A stretch of 64,000 nucleotides of DNA from Thalassia testudinum (lineage: Eukaryota > Streptophyta > Magnoliopsida > Alismatales > Hydrocharitaceae), in NCBI GenBank assembly GCA_037157565.1, contig JAZHRO010000012.1:62859501-62923500 (forward strand). The letters run 5' to 3'. Under the pieces are notes generated by a model. It searched no databases, was not told where the DNA came from, and saw only the letters and a list, made by a program, of their open reading frames with translations. Made by a program: the position numbers and the translations under genes. Shown here one piece after another: positions 46,828 through 58,699 of the stretch; within the stretch, counting starts at the first letter, position 1, and each line of letters begins with the position of its first letter.

Positions 46828-47109
46828 GATTTTGGACAGTTTCGTCGTTTTTGACCCGTTTAGGGCCCGTTCGGAGTCCGTTTTCCGCATTTCGAGTTGC
46901 GTTCTTTCCAGAATAAATTCATCTACTTGTTTACAGTAATTGTATACCGTTCTAAAAAACTCCTTGTCATTGATTCTTGTGTTAGGACACAGTTCCGTTG
47001 CAGTCTTGGGGGTTGCGGAGGTGCGCGGGATTGCCGACCACGCCCCCAATACTCTCGATTTCGCTAATAGAGTGGCCTTTTAATTTACTTAACAAAATTT
47101 GTTACAATT

Positions 47110-47270
47110 GTGGAACAATTAATAGAGTTTAGGACATTACATGAACCCTACGACTGAGAAACTAGATTGAATGATAGATCCTAAGGTATTGCATGAATTC
47201 TAAGACTGGAAAACTAGATTGAATGATAGATCCTAGGGTACGACATGAATCGTAGGACTGGAAAACTAGT
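47110..47270. repeat. About 52-bp tandem repeats in the solo LTR
   Basis: The string ACTAGATTGAATGATAGATC recurs at a 52-bp offset (GAATGATAG at 47169 and 47221), with a partial third unit on each side. Confidence 0.75.
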
Positions 47271-48610
47271 TGAATATATAAATATTGCAGTCTTGGAAAA
47301 GTGGAAAGGAAATGATAACTGCCTGTAAATGGATTAACAGTTGCCAGTTATGAATGAATCAATACGATTACGAACATGGGGTATATAAATATAAAGCTGG
47401 AACGGTGAAACCCAAAATGACCAAACAAAAAGAACATGAACCCTACGGGGAATTAGGAGTAGAACCCCTGGAAAGAGAACGAAATGGAATTGAGAAAGTG
47501 AAACATGGAAGTGTGTTGTCTCTTGGGTATGTGGTACCAGAGAGAGCACGCATTACCTCTTAGTGTAGAGGGGAGCTTGCCGCCCTCAGGTTGAGACCAG
47601 GGTGGGTTTGGCCACTGTACACCGACTTGTTGCCCCTCGCGTACGCATTACCGAGGAGAGCTACTAGTGTAGGCAGAGCACTAGCTACCCCACGAGCCCT
47701 AGGGTTCTGCTAGCCCTCCTACACCAACTTGTTAGGCCCACTGGGCAAACTAGGGTAGTCAGGCGAGGGTGCGCGGACTGTGGAGGGGTTGGACCCCTGT
47801 TACTGAGAGGGCTCTGCCATATACTAGTTCCGTGCTGTGCTTTAGGCGCACCCATTAATGGAAACGACCGACCGCGTGCCAGTGCGGGGTAGTTACCCAT
47901 GCGCTTATCGCGTATGCCGTAGTCACCGTTACGTCTATCAGCGACATTGGGGTAATTGATTGAGGGTAGGACCACCACGGGGGACTCTCCCGGCCAAGAG
48001 AGCACCACGTGTCACTTCTACTTTTTGGAAAAGACTGCAATCAAGATCGTTCCCATGAGGAACATTCGAGATCAATAGAAGGATCTGAGAAATAAATCAA
48101 TAGTGAAATAATAGAAAGACGGAATTAAAGAAAGTAAAAATATAACGGTTACTGTACACTCTACTGCTTCTTTAGCTTTTAGTTGCCACTTTACTCAGCA
48201 TTTCGCTGACGTGTTACCCTCGTTATTTTTCAGGAGCAGGTGTTGAGCAGCAGGGCCGGCGGCTGCAGAGGACACTAGGCCTAGTAGGGTCCAGTAGGGT
48301 TACGTGTAGTACTTTCTGTACTTTTCTTCCACTGTAGTGAGTAGTTTTCTTTGTTACTCCCTGTACTTTCTTTATCGAAAACTTTATGTAATGTACATAT
48401 TTATTTCCCTTCTGTTGTGGTGGTGTATACTATAGTATTTCATTTTCTTACTACTGTATTTTGTTACTGCTAGTTATATTCAGGGTGAATGTGGTTTATT
48501 TTACTGCTCTTTTGGTTACTTTCTCGTTGGACGACTAGGTCTTGGGATTAGTCGAGTCGATCTGATTCTCGTATCTCGTACGGATTCGGGAATCGGGTCG
48601 TTATATAGAG

Positions 48611-49141
48611 TAAGAAAATTGATATTCTCTTACTTCCTTGAATATTTCGTGAGATATCCCTTTGACTAGAGATGTCCCATGAGATATTTCACAAGTAAAT
48701 GCAACCTAAGTTCAAATTGGTCGAGCGGCTAAAAGTTCAAACTAATTTTCAAAAGATGGATACATGTGGATGATCAAGTGAGTCGGCTTTGTTCTTCCAT
48801 AACTTATATATAGCTATATATCCCCCATCATGGAATGATGACTGACTTGGCCTGCTTGACTGAGACTCCTTCCTTTGCCCGTGGACCCTCACTGGATATC
48901 AACATTAATAGCAAAGTCCTTGAATGCAAGTAAATTGCATCTATATATATGGCACTTACCACCTTAAATGTGTGCGTGCGCATGTCTACATATAGGGAAA
49001 AGGGATTGTAAAGTTGAGCTGCACATAGTTATTTGTAGCCAACCCCTTTCGAGCTGTTGCATTGGATCGATGGATGAGCTTAATCCACTCTTCTCCCACC
49101 TCCCCCTAAACCCTCCCTCCCTGACTCCCTGAAACCCTTCA
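48611..49141. other. Intergenic DNA, nothing recognised
   Basis: No coding frame, element end or RNA gene seen. Confidence 0.4.
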
Positions 49142-49152
49142 ACATCCAACTT

Positions 49153-49294
49153 TCTTCCGTTCTACATAGCGTAACCTCTCCCTCTTGAGAGCTTTTAGCC
49201 TTTTCTTCCTCTCTCTTCCCCTAAGAGGTATGTCCTTTTGTATCAGATACTTCTCTTTTTTTAATGGAATATATTTTCTTTCAGGAAAAAAAAA
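49153..49294 (+). mobile_element. Severely 5'-truncated L1 tail with 11-bp target duplication
   Basis: About 140 bp flanked by perfect repeats ACATCCAACTT (49142-49152 and 49295-49305; 12 bp if the leading A is counted). It ends in an A-run after TTTTTAATGGAATATATTTTC, the usual tail of plant L1 elements. Confidence 0.8.
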
Positions 49295-49305
49295 ACATCC
49301 AACTT

Positions 49306-51039
49306 CCTCCCTTACTGCGCCATTCAAAGCTGCTCCTCGTGGTCATTGCTCAGTCGTCGCTCGACCACCGCAAGTGCCCAGGTTTGCCTCCTTCTCGTTA
49401 ACGACCCTCCCTCTTCCTCATCTTCCTCCTTCCCTGCCTGTCCTTGCCCTCCTCAACGATCGTCAACTACCATCACCTCTCCCTACGCATCCTCCTCCTT
49501 CACCATTGTCTAGTGCTGCGCCTCCTCCTCCACCATTAGACACCACCACCATCCCTCCCTTCACATAATAGTTTGGTTGATAGGACAGATGATCAAGCTT
49601 TAAGGGATCGCTCGTTACTGCTTCTGAAGGTAGTTGAGATATATAAAGATGATTGTTCTGTTTACTTTACTAGTGCACAGTGCATTTGAGTTGAATTTTT
49701 TTTTATCTTTTTTCCTTCATTTCTGAAGACAAAGCAAGGATACATACAAGATGAGTGCTATTATGGCCAAAATTTTTATCTTTGTTGTGTTTTTAAGATG
49801 TTTGCTGTTATAGCCTATATTCTTTCTTCATTAACTGAGTTTCTTCTTTTGAGAATATTGAGAACATAGATTTCATAACCTGCAGCAATGGAGAAGTTGA
49901 TTAAGCATTAATTTGTGCCATGCCTTTGGGTTTATTATTGTCAAACAAATATTAATATACAAGCTTGGAGTGTGAGCATTTATTCACTTGAAGAAATAGA
50001 TATTTTTTTTGTTACTTTTGCAACTATTGAAAATATGCTTTTTTTTAGGTAAAAAATCTCTTGTAGTTCTAGGCTGCACGCTTACGCTTGGCTGGATTTC
50101 TTTGGTTATTTGTGTTTATAGCTATTTAGCTTTCTAGTTATTTGAACTTTTTGACCCCATTTTTTCATTTTCCTCAGATGCAAAAAATATAGGTATGCTT
50201 AGTGGTGAACTAAGTATTGTTGAGTTTGCAACTACCTTGTTAAAGGCTACAGTAGCTAGAAACTCGAAAGTAATGATAAGATTATATAGCACAGGAGCAT
50301 TTTATTTTGGTCTCGCATATTCTTGATCAAATCTTCTTTCCATTACATAACTATTCTTTGTAACACATGTACATAAGGCATTTCATGGTGGAGATGAAGT
50401 TGCAGTCGCCTCTTAATTGCCTTTGGCAAAACGTAGTGTGTTGAGTGGACTTCTCCCGGTCTTTGCTTTATGTGTAGTGTAGTAGTCCAGCAGCACTTGC
50501 ATGTGCACCATGGAGATGAATGCTCTTTTTCTTTATTATAAATACAAGTAATAGATCATGCTTAATACTTGTCAGGAGGCATTGTCTTAGAGTTGAATTT
50601 TTTATTTTTTATACTTGTAGATCAATGAGCTTGAGACGGTAGTTGCTGCTTAGTGCATGATCATGTATCTTGGTCCTGTTAGTTATGTTGGTTAAATTTG
50701 GGCCTTTCTTTCTAATGTAAGCTCTAATAACGAATATGTAATCATGTGTTAAACAACTTCTATATGATTTTGCAAATCTATGAATTTTCAAATGGTAGAA
50801 ATAGTGGTTAGTCATTGAGAAATTCAAAAGTACTTGAAATGCTAGTTTTTGCCAATGCAATGATTGAGGAAAATTAACTTAAGCCTCAGTTTTTTTTTAA
50901 TGATTTTTTTCACAAGTGGATGCAGAATTTTTTCAATGGTTTGCATATCTCAATGTATTTTTTCACAAGTGGATTCCTTAACTCAAAGGAATTTGTTTCA
51001 AACACATGGTTCATCTACTGCTGCCATTGATGGAATGCT
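49306..51039. other. Unassigned region, C/T-rich block followed by T-rich DNA
   Basis: 49390-49565 is strongly C/T-rich with CTCCTC repeats, like a plant 5' leader. It is followed by 1.5 kb of T-rich + strand DNA with intron-like composition. I could not assemble a protein, and the block could belong to an unrecognised transposon or a non-coding transcript. Confidence 0.25.
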
Positions 51040-51263
51040 GATTGCTGCTACTGCTTTAAGAAGTTTGAAGTGATGAGATATTGAAGTGCACACCAACATT
51101 GATGGCTAGAGAGTCTAAGTAGAAGGGTGGTATTTATGTTGTTGTAATGTTGATTGCTGCTACTGCTTCAAGAAGTTTGAAGTGATGAGAGATTGAAGTG
51201 CACACTCCAAGATTGAAGGCTAGGGCGTCCAAGATAGAAGGGTGGTATTTTTGTTGTTGTGAT
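51040..51263. repeat. 112-bp tandem duplication
   Basis: Two adjacent copies beginning GATTGCTGCTACTGCTT (51040 and 51152) and ending near GGTGGTATTT.TGTTGTTGT. They differ by few substitutions. Confidence 0.9.
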
Positions 51264-52879
51264 TCATGTAATGATTCTTTTCACTTGCCACTATTGTGGC
51301 ATACTTGATTCTCTTCAATGAAACAATGGGAGAATGACACGGTATGTAACTTTGGTGACTTTTGTTTAGAATGAAAGAGGTTATACAGATTAAAGCCCTC
51401 CAAATTTTGCAGCTACTTTAGTGTTTGATGTTTATAATGCTTGAAGCTTTGTTGTGACCATCTTCAACTCTTCTAATAAAATTGGTGCAACTTAATTAAA
51501 ATTGAAAGGTTTACTTTAATTTAACATAATAATGAGACCATTTCAAAGTCAAATTAGGAGTAAGAACAACAAGAAACGAATGATCGACAACAAAAATCCC
51601 TTTTAATTCTAAAATACAAAGCACACTTACTTTGATAATGAAAACTCTCTAGCTCTTACTTGAAAATTAATTCATTCTACCTTATCCACAAGACATATCA
51701 CATCAAACCTAAAGCATCAATCATTGTTTTCACGTAAAGTGCTCATATTGGACTAATCATTGAAACATGGGAACACTAGGAGGCTCACACCTTGGGAGTT
51801 TACAAGGAAGCCAATCCATGATTTACTCCATTCACTCAAAACAAACTTGGATGTTTAAATTCTCCATTGTTTAGAACAAGGACAAGGCTTGTTTCCATAC
51901 ATATAAATATTTCATATTTAACTAGACAAAAAAGTCGTTCGAAGTATTTCCTTCAATCTTCTCATTAAAACCACACATTTTGTATACAAAAATGTTTTCA
52001 CAGTAAATTGACATCATTCAAGACCTTTACAAAACTGATAGGCATACATGGATGCCCCATAAAAAATAAAAAATGTTCTCAAAATAGTCTCATCTTCAAA
52101 ACAAAACAGTCCTATCTCTCGAATCCAAGATGAAATAGGTTCCATCTTTATTTCCATATTTATAAATCTCATAGATGCTTTGTATCATGAAGTCAACTTT
52201 TAGCAGTCCTCACTTTGGAGGGGTTGGCGTTGGTGGTGATATCCTTGCTGGTAGTCTTCCATTTGGAGCCCGTTATTTGGGAGAGGGAGGCTTGAAAAAA
52301 ATTCTTCTTACCTTTGTCTTGAAGATGGAAGTTCTTTTGCTTTTTAGATGAAGCAAGATCACAATATCCATTTTCTACCACTTACTCTGGTTCAAGGTGG
52401 TTTCGTTGTGTTTTTTTCTTTTTTTAAAGGATGTGCGTTGTTGGTTGTTGGATAAAATTCTTCCATCTTTCCATTGGAATCATGGACCAAACATCCCTCC
52501 TTCCATAGCTTTGACTTCTACAACTGCCTCATCTTTCTCCTCAAATTTCTCCACAGCTACAACACCTTTGGCAGCCTTTCTCCTCCTTGCTCTCGACCTG
52601 AGGGGAACTCGAGACCATCTGCCTCAACAACCAGCTGCAACACCTTGCTGGTTGTTGGATAATTATTTTTGAAGAATAATTATTTACATGGCATAACTCC
52701 GCCTCTGTTGAGGTGTTTATGCCTTTTCATTATCGGTCCCAAGCCTGGGCAAAAGAGGAGGGTTGCGTTAGGTAGTCGATGATCAGCACAAACTTTGTCA
52801 GATCTTTAAACATGGATTATAGCAAACGCTCAGATTTCATTGGGGCGTTCCCTAATTACGACGTGTTGCATCAGCGTCC
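51264..52879. other. Unassigned AT-rich region
   Basis: A minus-strand frame at 52381-52193 (62 codons, Lys/Ser-rich) and a + frame at 52397-52672 have no recognisable domain. No element borders found. Confidence 0.3.
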
Positions 52880-53115
52880 GGATGTAGTGAAAAATGAGCA
52901 AGGGTTCTCGTATGAGGAATGCATGTGAGTAAAGAAGTTAGTTCCGTTATATCGCCGCCTGGATGTAATACAAAATGAACAAGGGTTCTTGCATGAGAAA
53001 CGCATGCGAGTAAAGTTAGTTCCGCTACATCGTCGCCTGGATGTAGTCTAAAATGAGCAAGGATTCTCGCATGAGGAGCGCATGCAAGTAGAGAAACTAG
53101 TTCCACCACTTCGCC
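52880..53115. repeat. Three tandem copies of a 78-81-bp unit
   Basis: Units start GGATGTA at 52880, 52961 and 53039. All three stay in one minus-strand frame (53130-52852) that repeats a peptide of about 26 residues of the form LLACVSHARTLVHFVLHPGG. Period lengths are multiples of three. No family recognised. It abuts an RTE LINE fragment. Confidence 0.8.
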
Positions 53116-53159
53116 ATTGAAGCGTGTCATGAAAGAAATTGAGATTCGACAATTAGAAT

Positions 53160-54850
53160 ATTGGTACTTTGACTAGCAAGCTCATGGAGATTATGGATAC
53201 AATGATATGGAAAATGATTCAAATTCTTTGCCTTCAAGAGACTAAATGGGTTAGAGAAAAAGCAAAGAAAATCGAGAGAACATGTTTCAAATTGTGGAAT
53301 TCAAGAAGGGACAAAGGTAGAAACGATGTGGCCATTATTATTCATAAGGATTTGAAGAAGAGCGTGGTTGAGGGTAAGTGATTAGGTGATTAAATTATTT
53401 TGATAAAATTAGTCTTAGAAGAAGAAATCTTGAATGTCATTTCAGTTTATGCACCTCAAGTTGGTTTTGAGGAAAGAATCATGAACAAATTTTGGAGAGA
53501 GCTTGATATAATAATTCAAGGAATCTCATAGAGAAAAATGATTTTCTTGGGTGGAGATTTAAATGGACATGTTGGAAAAGATGCTTTGGAATATGCAAAA
53601 GTGAATGGAAACCATGATTTTGGTGTTAGGAATGAAGAAGGGAAAACTTTCCTCGATTTTGCAATGGCTTATTATATTTTCATAGCAAATACCTTCTTCA
53701 AAAAATGAGAAGAGATTTGATCACCTATAAAAGTGACTTAATAAAAACGTAGATTGATTACTTTGCTTTTAGAAAAAGAAATCACTTATCTTGAAAAGAT
53801 TGCAAGTTTATTCAAAGGGAGAGTTTAACTGCTCAACATCGCCTTTTGGTGATGGATGTTCATATGAAGAAGGCAAAGAAGAGAAAATTTACGTTTAAGA
53901 ATTTGGGAATTAAATGGTAGAATTTTAAGAAAGAGCATAAGAAATTTAAAGAGAAGATGATGCAAGAAAAGATTTGGGATCATGATGGAAGTGCTGATGA
54001 ATTGTGGTTAAATATGGCAAACTATATTAGGAAAGTAGAAAAGAAGTGTTAGGTGTGTCTAAAGGAGGAGTTCCAAGACAAAAGGAGGCTTGGTGGTGGA
54101 ATGAGGAAGTGTAGGAGAATCTTAAAATTAAAAGAACTTGCTGTAAAGCCTTATATCGAGATAAAACCGATGAAAACATAGAAAATTACAAAATAACAAA
54201 GAACGAAGTAAAGAAAGTGGTTAGTGAAATAAAAGCAAAAGCTTGAGAGAATTTTTATAAGAAACTTGATTCTAAAGAAGGTGAAAAAGATATTTTCAAG
54301 TTAGCTAAAGTAAGAGAATGGAGAGCAAGATGTAAGGTGCATCAAGGATGAAGGAAGGGTGCTTATAGCTAATGATGATATAAATACAAGATGAAAAAGA
54401 TATTTTTATAAGCTTTTTAATGAAAAACAAAAGAATGATATCTTAAGGGAGTTAGCCAACTCAAAAGATTTTGTGAATCAAGCTAGTTATCGAAGGATAT
54501 AAAAGAAAGTAGTGGAGGCTTTGAAGATGATAAAAAGTAGGAGGGTTGTTGGGCTTGATAATATCCCTGTATACGTTTGGAGAGTGGTGGGAGAAAGGGA
54601 TATAACTTGGCTCACAAAATTATTTAATACCATTTAGAGAGGCAAGAAAATGCCAGAGAAATGGAGGAAAAGTTTTGTGATACCTTTATACAAGAACAAG
54701 GGAGACATACAAAATTATTCCAACTATAAAAGTATTAAATTGATGAGATATACGATAAAACTTTGGGAGAGAATAATTGAAAGAATGGTGAGGCAAGTCT
54801 CTGTAGTAAATGAAAATTAGTTTAACTTTATGCTAGGTGAAAGAGCGATC
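53160..54850 (+). mobile_element. RTE-type LINE fragment
   Basis: The endonuclease region reads ILCLQETKWVREKAKKIE, then NVISVYAPQVGFEERI, then IFLGGDLNGHVGKDALEY, all hallmark RTE-clade motifs. A reverse-transcriptase part follows at about 54510-54850 (AWLTKLFN-like, YKNKGD and NYKSIKLM-like strings in shifting frames) and breaks off just after the equivalent of FMxG. Numerous stops and shifts are present, and the 3' half is missing. Confidence 0.8.
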
Positions 54851-55980
54851 TTCGTTTTCGTTGAAAACTTTAGCATGAAATAACGTGTCGTATGTAATCA
54901 CGTGACAGAAAATCGCTTTTCAAAATATTTTAATTATCAGAATCTAACCACGAAAATAGTTATGTCGTTTCCTTATGGAGGAATTTGCCTATTAAATGTC
55001 TTATTTGTCCAGGAATATCATCAAATGTACATACTAATTATTGCAATTCACTTTCTCACATAAATTCTTAATCCAAATAATTAATCAGGAATGTAGGTGT
55101 TTATATGAAAAATTATCACAATATAATACTCTAAATAATGACCTTGGTAATAGCAAACAATGTTAATATTAATCTCCTACCCAATGACACCAATTTACTA
55201 TAATCAATATCTCATTTGTATGTCATTCATAAGAAGAAATCAATCATGTGTAATTAAAATTTAAGTAAGGGATGTCCATGCAAATTTACTGTAATATATT
55301 AAATCAGAAAATAAATGAATAGTATTTTTCGCAATGGCATTTTCTGTAATTATTAATAAGGAGAAAAACAGGGGATTTCGTCTCTCTCCTTGGTGCGTGC
55401 GCGAGGAAGCTTCATCGGAGAAGTTGCTCTGTGGGAAGGCACGTCTCAACGAGAGCTACGTGATGACGGTGAAGGCACGGTCGGAGGTGGCTGGCGGCAG
55501 CCGAACACGGGCCACGCGATGAGGTGGCCGGCGGAGGTGAGTGTCCCACACATGAGCCGCTATTGGCGCGTGCGTAGACGGCGGTGGAGCGTGCGTGGTC
55601 CTCGGTAAGCACTTCGTCATTACGATGGTGGGGTTGGTGGTGAAGAAGGCAGCCGAGGATGGTTGCACGGTGTGGGGGAAGTCAGTGGCTGATGGGTTCA
55701 CGTGAAGGAGAAACAGAAGAGGAAGACGATGAAGAAGAACCGGTGTGGCGCGCGGGCGTGCACGCACGTGGTGGGGCTGCGCGGTGAGGGCGCTGCATGC
55801 GGTGAAGGTAGCGGCTAGCGGTGAGGGCGCTGCGCGCGGTGAGGGGACGCGGGGTGGGTCTGCTACTGCTGTGGCTGCATGCGGTTGTGGCTGTGATGAG
55901 AGGGCTGCGCGGTAAGGTCACTGCACGCGGTGAAGAGTGGTGAGAGGAGTACATGGTCCATGATGAAAGCCTCATCATGA
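54851..55980. other. AT-rich then GC-rich sequence left of the Athila-like LTR
   Basis: 54851-55380 is AT-rich. 55385-55970 is GC-rich with GCGGTGAGGGCGCTGC-type repeats at 55780-55850. It may be the beginning of the Athila-like LTR or a separate element. I could not find a border. Confidence 0.3.
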
Positions 55981-58676
55981 ACCCTAACTAGCACAATTTA
56001 ATCTAAATAAGTGTGAAGAAGCTCCTACCAAACCTAAAGAGAAGCTTAACTCAGAGAATTCTGAATTAAAGAATAAGACAAATCATAAGGGGTAAAACTA
56101 TAATTTAACCAATGCAGTACGCAAACAGGGTAATTAATGGTCTAAACACAGGTAAAATAAGCTTAATAAGGAGGGAAGTGGGATGATCTAATTTGAAAAG
56201 GGTTATAACAACTTCTAGGAATTAAATGACATTCTATAACCCTAAAACAAACTCACTTTAATTCACGAGGTTTGAGGCAGGATAAAAATCAACTAAACCC
56301 TCTAAAATTCATGGAAAAATATTCCCTAGGGTTTAGAACCTTCAATTTGGCCTTTGCAACCTATTTTAACCTAAAATGAGAACCATGCCCAATTTTTGAC
56401 CTAATTTGGGTTTTTATGCAAATTGATCAGTCAAACATGGTTAAACCTAAAATCAAATTTCACCATTCAAATTCTTAAGTTCAAATTAGGCTGGTATAAA
56501 AATTTGGGCCTAGGAAAAGACCATCTTGACCGACTTTACAAATTGGTCTTCTTAAATTACTTTTTAACCCTTATCTTTTGAAACCCTTACACATTGCCCC
56601 CTATCTTTCTCGTCGTTCTTTGCAGAACGGTCCTCCCTGCCATTCCGAGCAACGCCATACCTCCGGCGACCTTGCGCAGTGGATGGCGCCGCATAGTATG
56701 CGGCACCCGTTCTCAAGAACGAACGGGAGGTTCCCTGCGTCGTCCTCTGTCACAGGAACCCTCCCCTATGTCCTGTAACTGCCCATGCCTCTCGTGCGGC
56801 CATCTCCGGCGTGCTCTGCACGTTGTTCCCTCGGGCCGCTCTCCTCGCCAGCGCCTTTATAAGGAGCGGCAGGGGCTACCGTCTAAGGCAAGCTACTTTT
56901 GGCGGAGAAAACCCCTCTATTTTCGTCTCCCCTCCCTTCGGTCGAATTGCCCTAGCTCCCGGCAAACTCTCCTCCTCCTCGTCGCTCTGCTGCCATACCT
57001 GCACCAGAGCCCACTCTGCCTCGTCGTCCCACACCAGGCCGCACCAGCTGGCATCGTTAGACCTCTTCCTCGTCGCCGTCACTCCTCCCCTGGGCACTTT
57101 CGTCCTGAGCTACGGCAAGCACGCGCCGGGCAGTCCCCCTCTCCCTCTTCGTTGACAAGTAGGTAGGAATTTTCTCCTTACTCTCCTCTCACTTTTCCCT
57201 TCTTGAATTAGTCTTTTAAACCCCTCGACTGCCACGACCACCTTCATCTTCCCCATCTCCGGCTGCTCTCCGGCGAGGCGTTCTCACCACTCCATGCCTC
57301 CATCCGCCTCGCCAGCTACCCATTAAGCTCCGCGACATCTCACTAACACTGAATCCGCCCTCCATTCACTTCCTAGCACCTCCAGACCACCCCCCGAACA
57401 CACCCACTCTCACGCACGTAGTGTGCCCTAGGTGCACGGCCACAGGCACGCTCGCGTCTCGCCAACCCCCGCACCGCCTTTGCCGTCTTCTGGCGAAGCT
57501 CCCTACGTTGTCTGACGTGGCCGTGAGGCCGTCTTCGTGATTTCAGGGTTCACCCTCCTCGCCGCCATTGACGAGCAGCAGGAGCTGCTTCGCAGGCAGC
57601 TCCAAACTTCTTCGGCTCCAGGCAGCGCGGGGCATTTCCGCAGAGACGCCCAGGTTCTTAATTGGGGTCGCCAGCCTTCTCTGCTGCCCCATTTGCGAGA
57701 AGCCTTCTCCCGCGGGCGCCCGAGATCGGAGGTGGGACTTAAAGTTCCACCTCGTGTGTGGCCTCATGCCCACACTTAAATTGTTTTTGTTATATGAGCC
57801 GATTGCCTCCGATACACACGAGGTGAGGTCCCTCACCTATCATCGCCCTCGTCCGTGAGCTCACCACACAGATCAGGCGCAATCTGACCCGACACTCCTG
57901 TGCACTCCTCGCGCACCACCCACGCCAGTGCGCCTGGACCCGGATGCACGATACGACCCGATTACCCGGCTCTGGGAGAGCTTTCTAAAGAGCTCTGGGA
58001 GAGAGAGAGACGCGGGGAAGGGGTAGGGGTAGGTTTTGCACTGATGTTTGCGTGTGTGCGCAGGAAAAAAGGAAGAAGAAGGAAGAAGTAGGCGAAGGAA
58101 GAAGAAAGGAAGGAAAGAAGCTGAAGGAAAAGAAGAGGAGCTACACTGTAGCAACCGAGCAGTTAAGTCGTCTGATTTCTGAATCAGACGTCGACGAAAA
58201 GAAGAAAAAGACAACAGAAGTAAGAGAGGAAAGAAGGAGGGCTAGAGCAAACGAAAGAAAAAGAAGACGAAGGCAAGAAAAAAAAGAAGAAAAGAAGAAG
58301 CAAAGAAAGAAGAAGAAAGAGGAACCGCAACAGAGAAGAAGAAAAGGTAGAAGAAGAAGAAAAGAAGAAAGAAGAAACAGAAGAAGAAGAAAAGAAGAAT
58401 ACAAGTTGAAGAGAAGAGTAGCTGAAGAAAGAGAAGAAGAAAAAGCTAATTACCCTCTTTCTTTTTCTCTCTCTCTCTCTCTTAATTTTTGTAAACCCTA
58501 TATATATATATGTTGTGAATTTATAGGCTTCTAGAATTTTGGTTTGCTCCCTGAGTTCGACCTCGGGAAACTCTTCATTCCGAGTAATAAATTATATTAG
58601 ACTGGTAACCGCTTTGTTATATACCACAACAACTTTATATAATAACTATAAAGACGAACAAAGCGGGTGCGTACCA
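55981..58676 (+). repeat. 5' LTR region of an Athila-like Ty3/gypsy element (left end not fixed)
   Basis: The right end is secure: ...GGGTGCGTACCA at 58676, directly followed after four bases by an Athila-type primer site. The last part contains TTCGACCTCGGGAAACTC and a polyadenylation hexamer AATAAA (58586). Upstream lie TATA-like repeats (58498-58510), a (CT)n run and a long purine tract. The left end could lie anywhere between about 54851 and 56800, and the coordinate given is nominal. Confidence 0.5.
58062..58444 (+). repeat. Polypurine (GAA/AAG-rich) tract in the LTR
   Basis: About 380 bp almost entirely A and G on the + strand. The main interruption is 58141-58196, which contains an AGTCGTCT/AGACGTCG pair spaced 20 bp (58166 and 58186). 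It is followed by a (CT)n run at about 58467-58483. It gives a spurious Lys/Glu/Arg open frame. Confidence 0.85.
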
Positions 58677-58681
58677 GTTCT

Positions 58682-58699
58682 TGGTGCCGTTGCCGGGGA
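58682..58699 (+). promoter_or_regulatory. Athila-type primer-binding site
   Basis: TGGTGCCGTTGCCGGGGA, the characteristic site complementary to a tRNA 3' end used by Athila-lineage elements, located six bases after the LTR end. Confidence 0.85.

Larger units (their letters stand above)
45892..48605. mobile_element. Probable solo LTR of a chromovirus (Tekay/Del-like) Ty3/gypsy element, 2.7 kb
   Basis: Starts TGTTACGAATATGACATC and ends GGGTCGTTATA, which would be the inverted match TCGTAACA if undecayed. Flanking 5-mers CAGAG (45887-45891) and TAGAG (48606-48610) agree at 4 of 5. A 3' segment (CAGGAGCAGGTGTTGAGCAG near 48231, GGAATCGGGTCG at the end) has the style of long Tekay/Del LTRs. There is no internal domain, primer site or second LTR, as expected after LTR-LTR recombination. 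It carries arrays of the AGACGTCT palindrome in its first kilobase. Confidence 0.6.

Noticed and set aside
58052..58534. A 160-codon Lys/Glu/Arg frame
   Set aside because: It is the translation of a purine tract inside an LTR.
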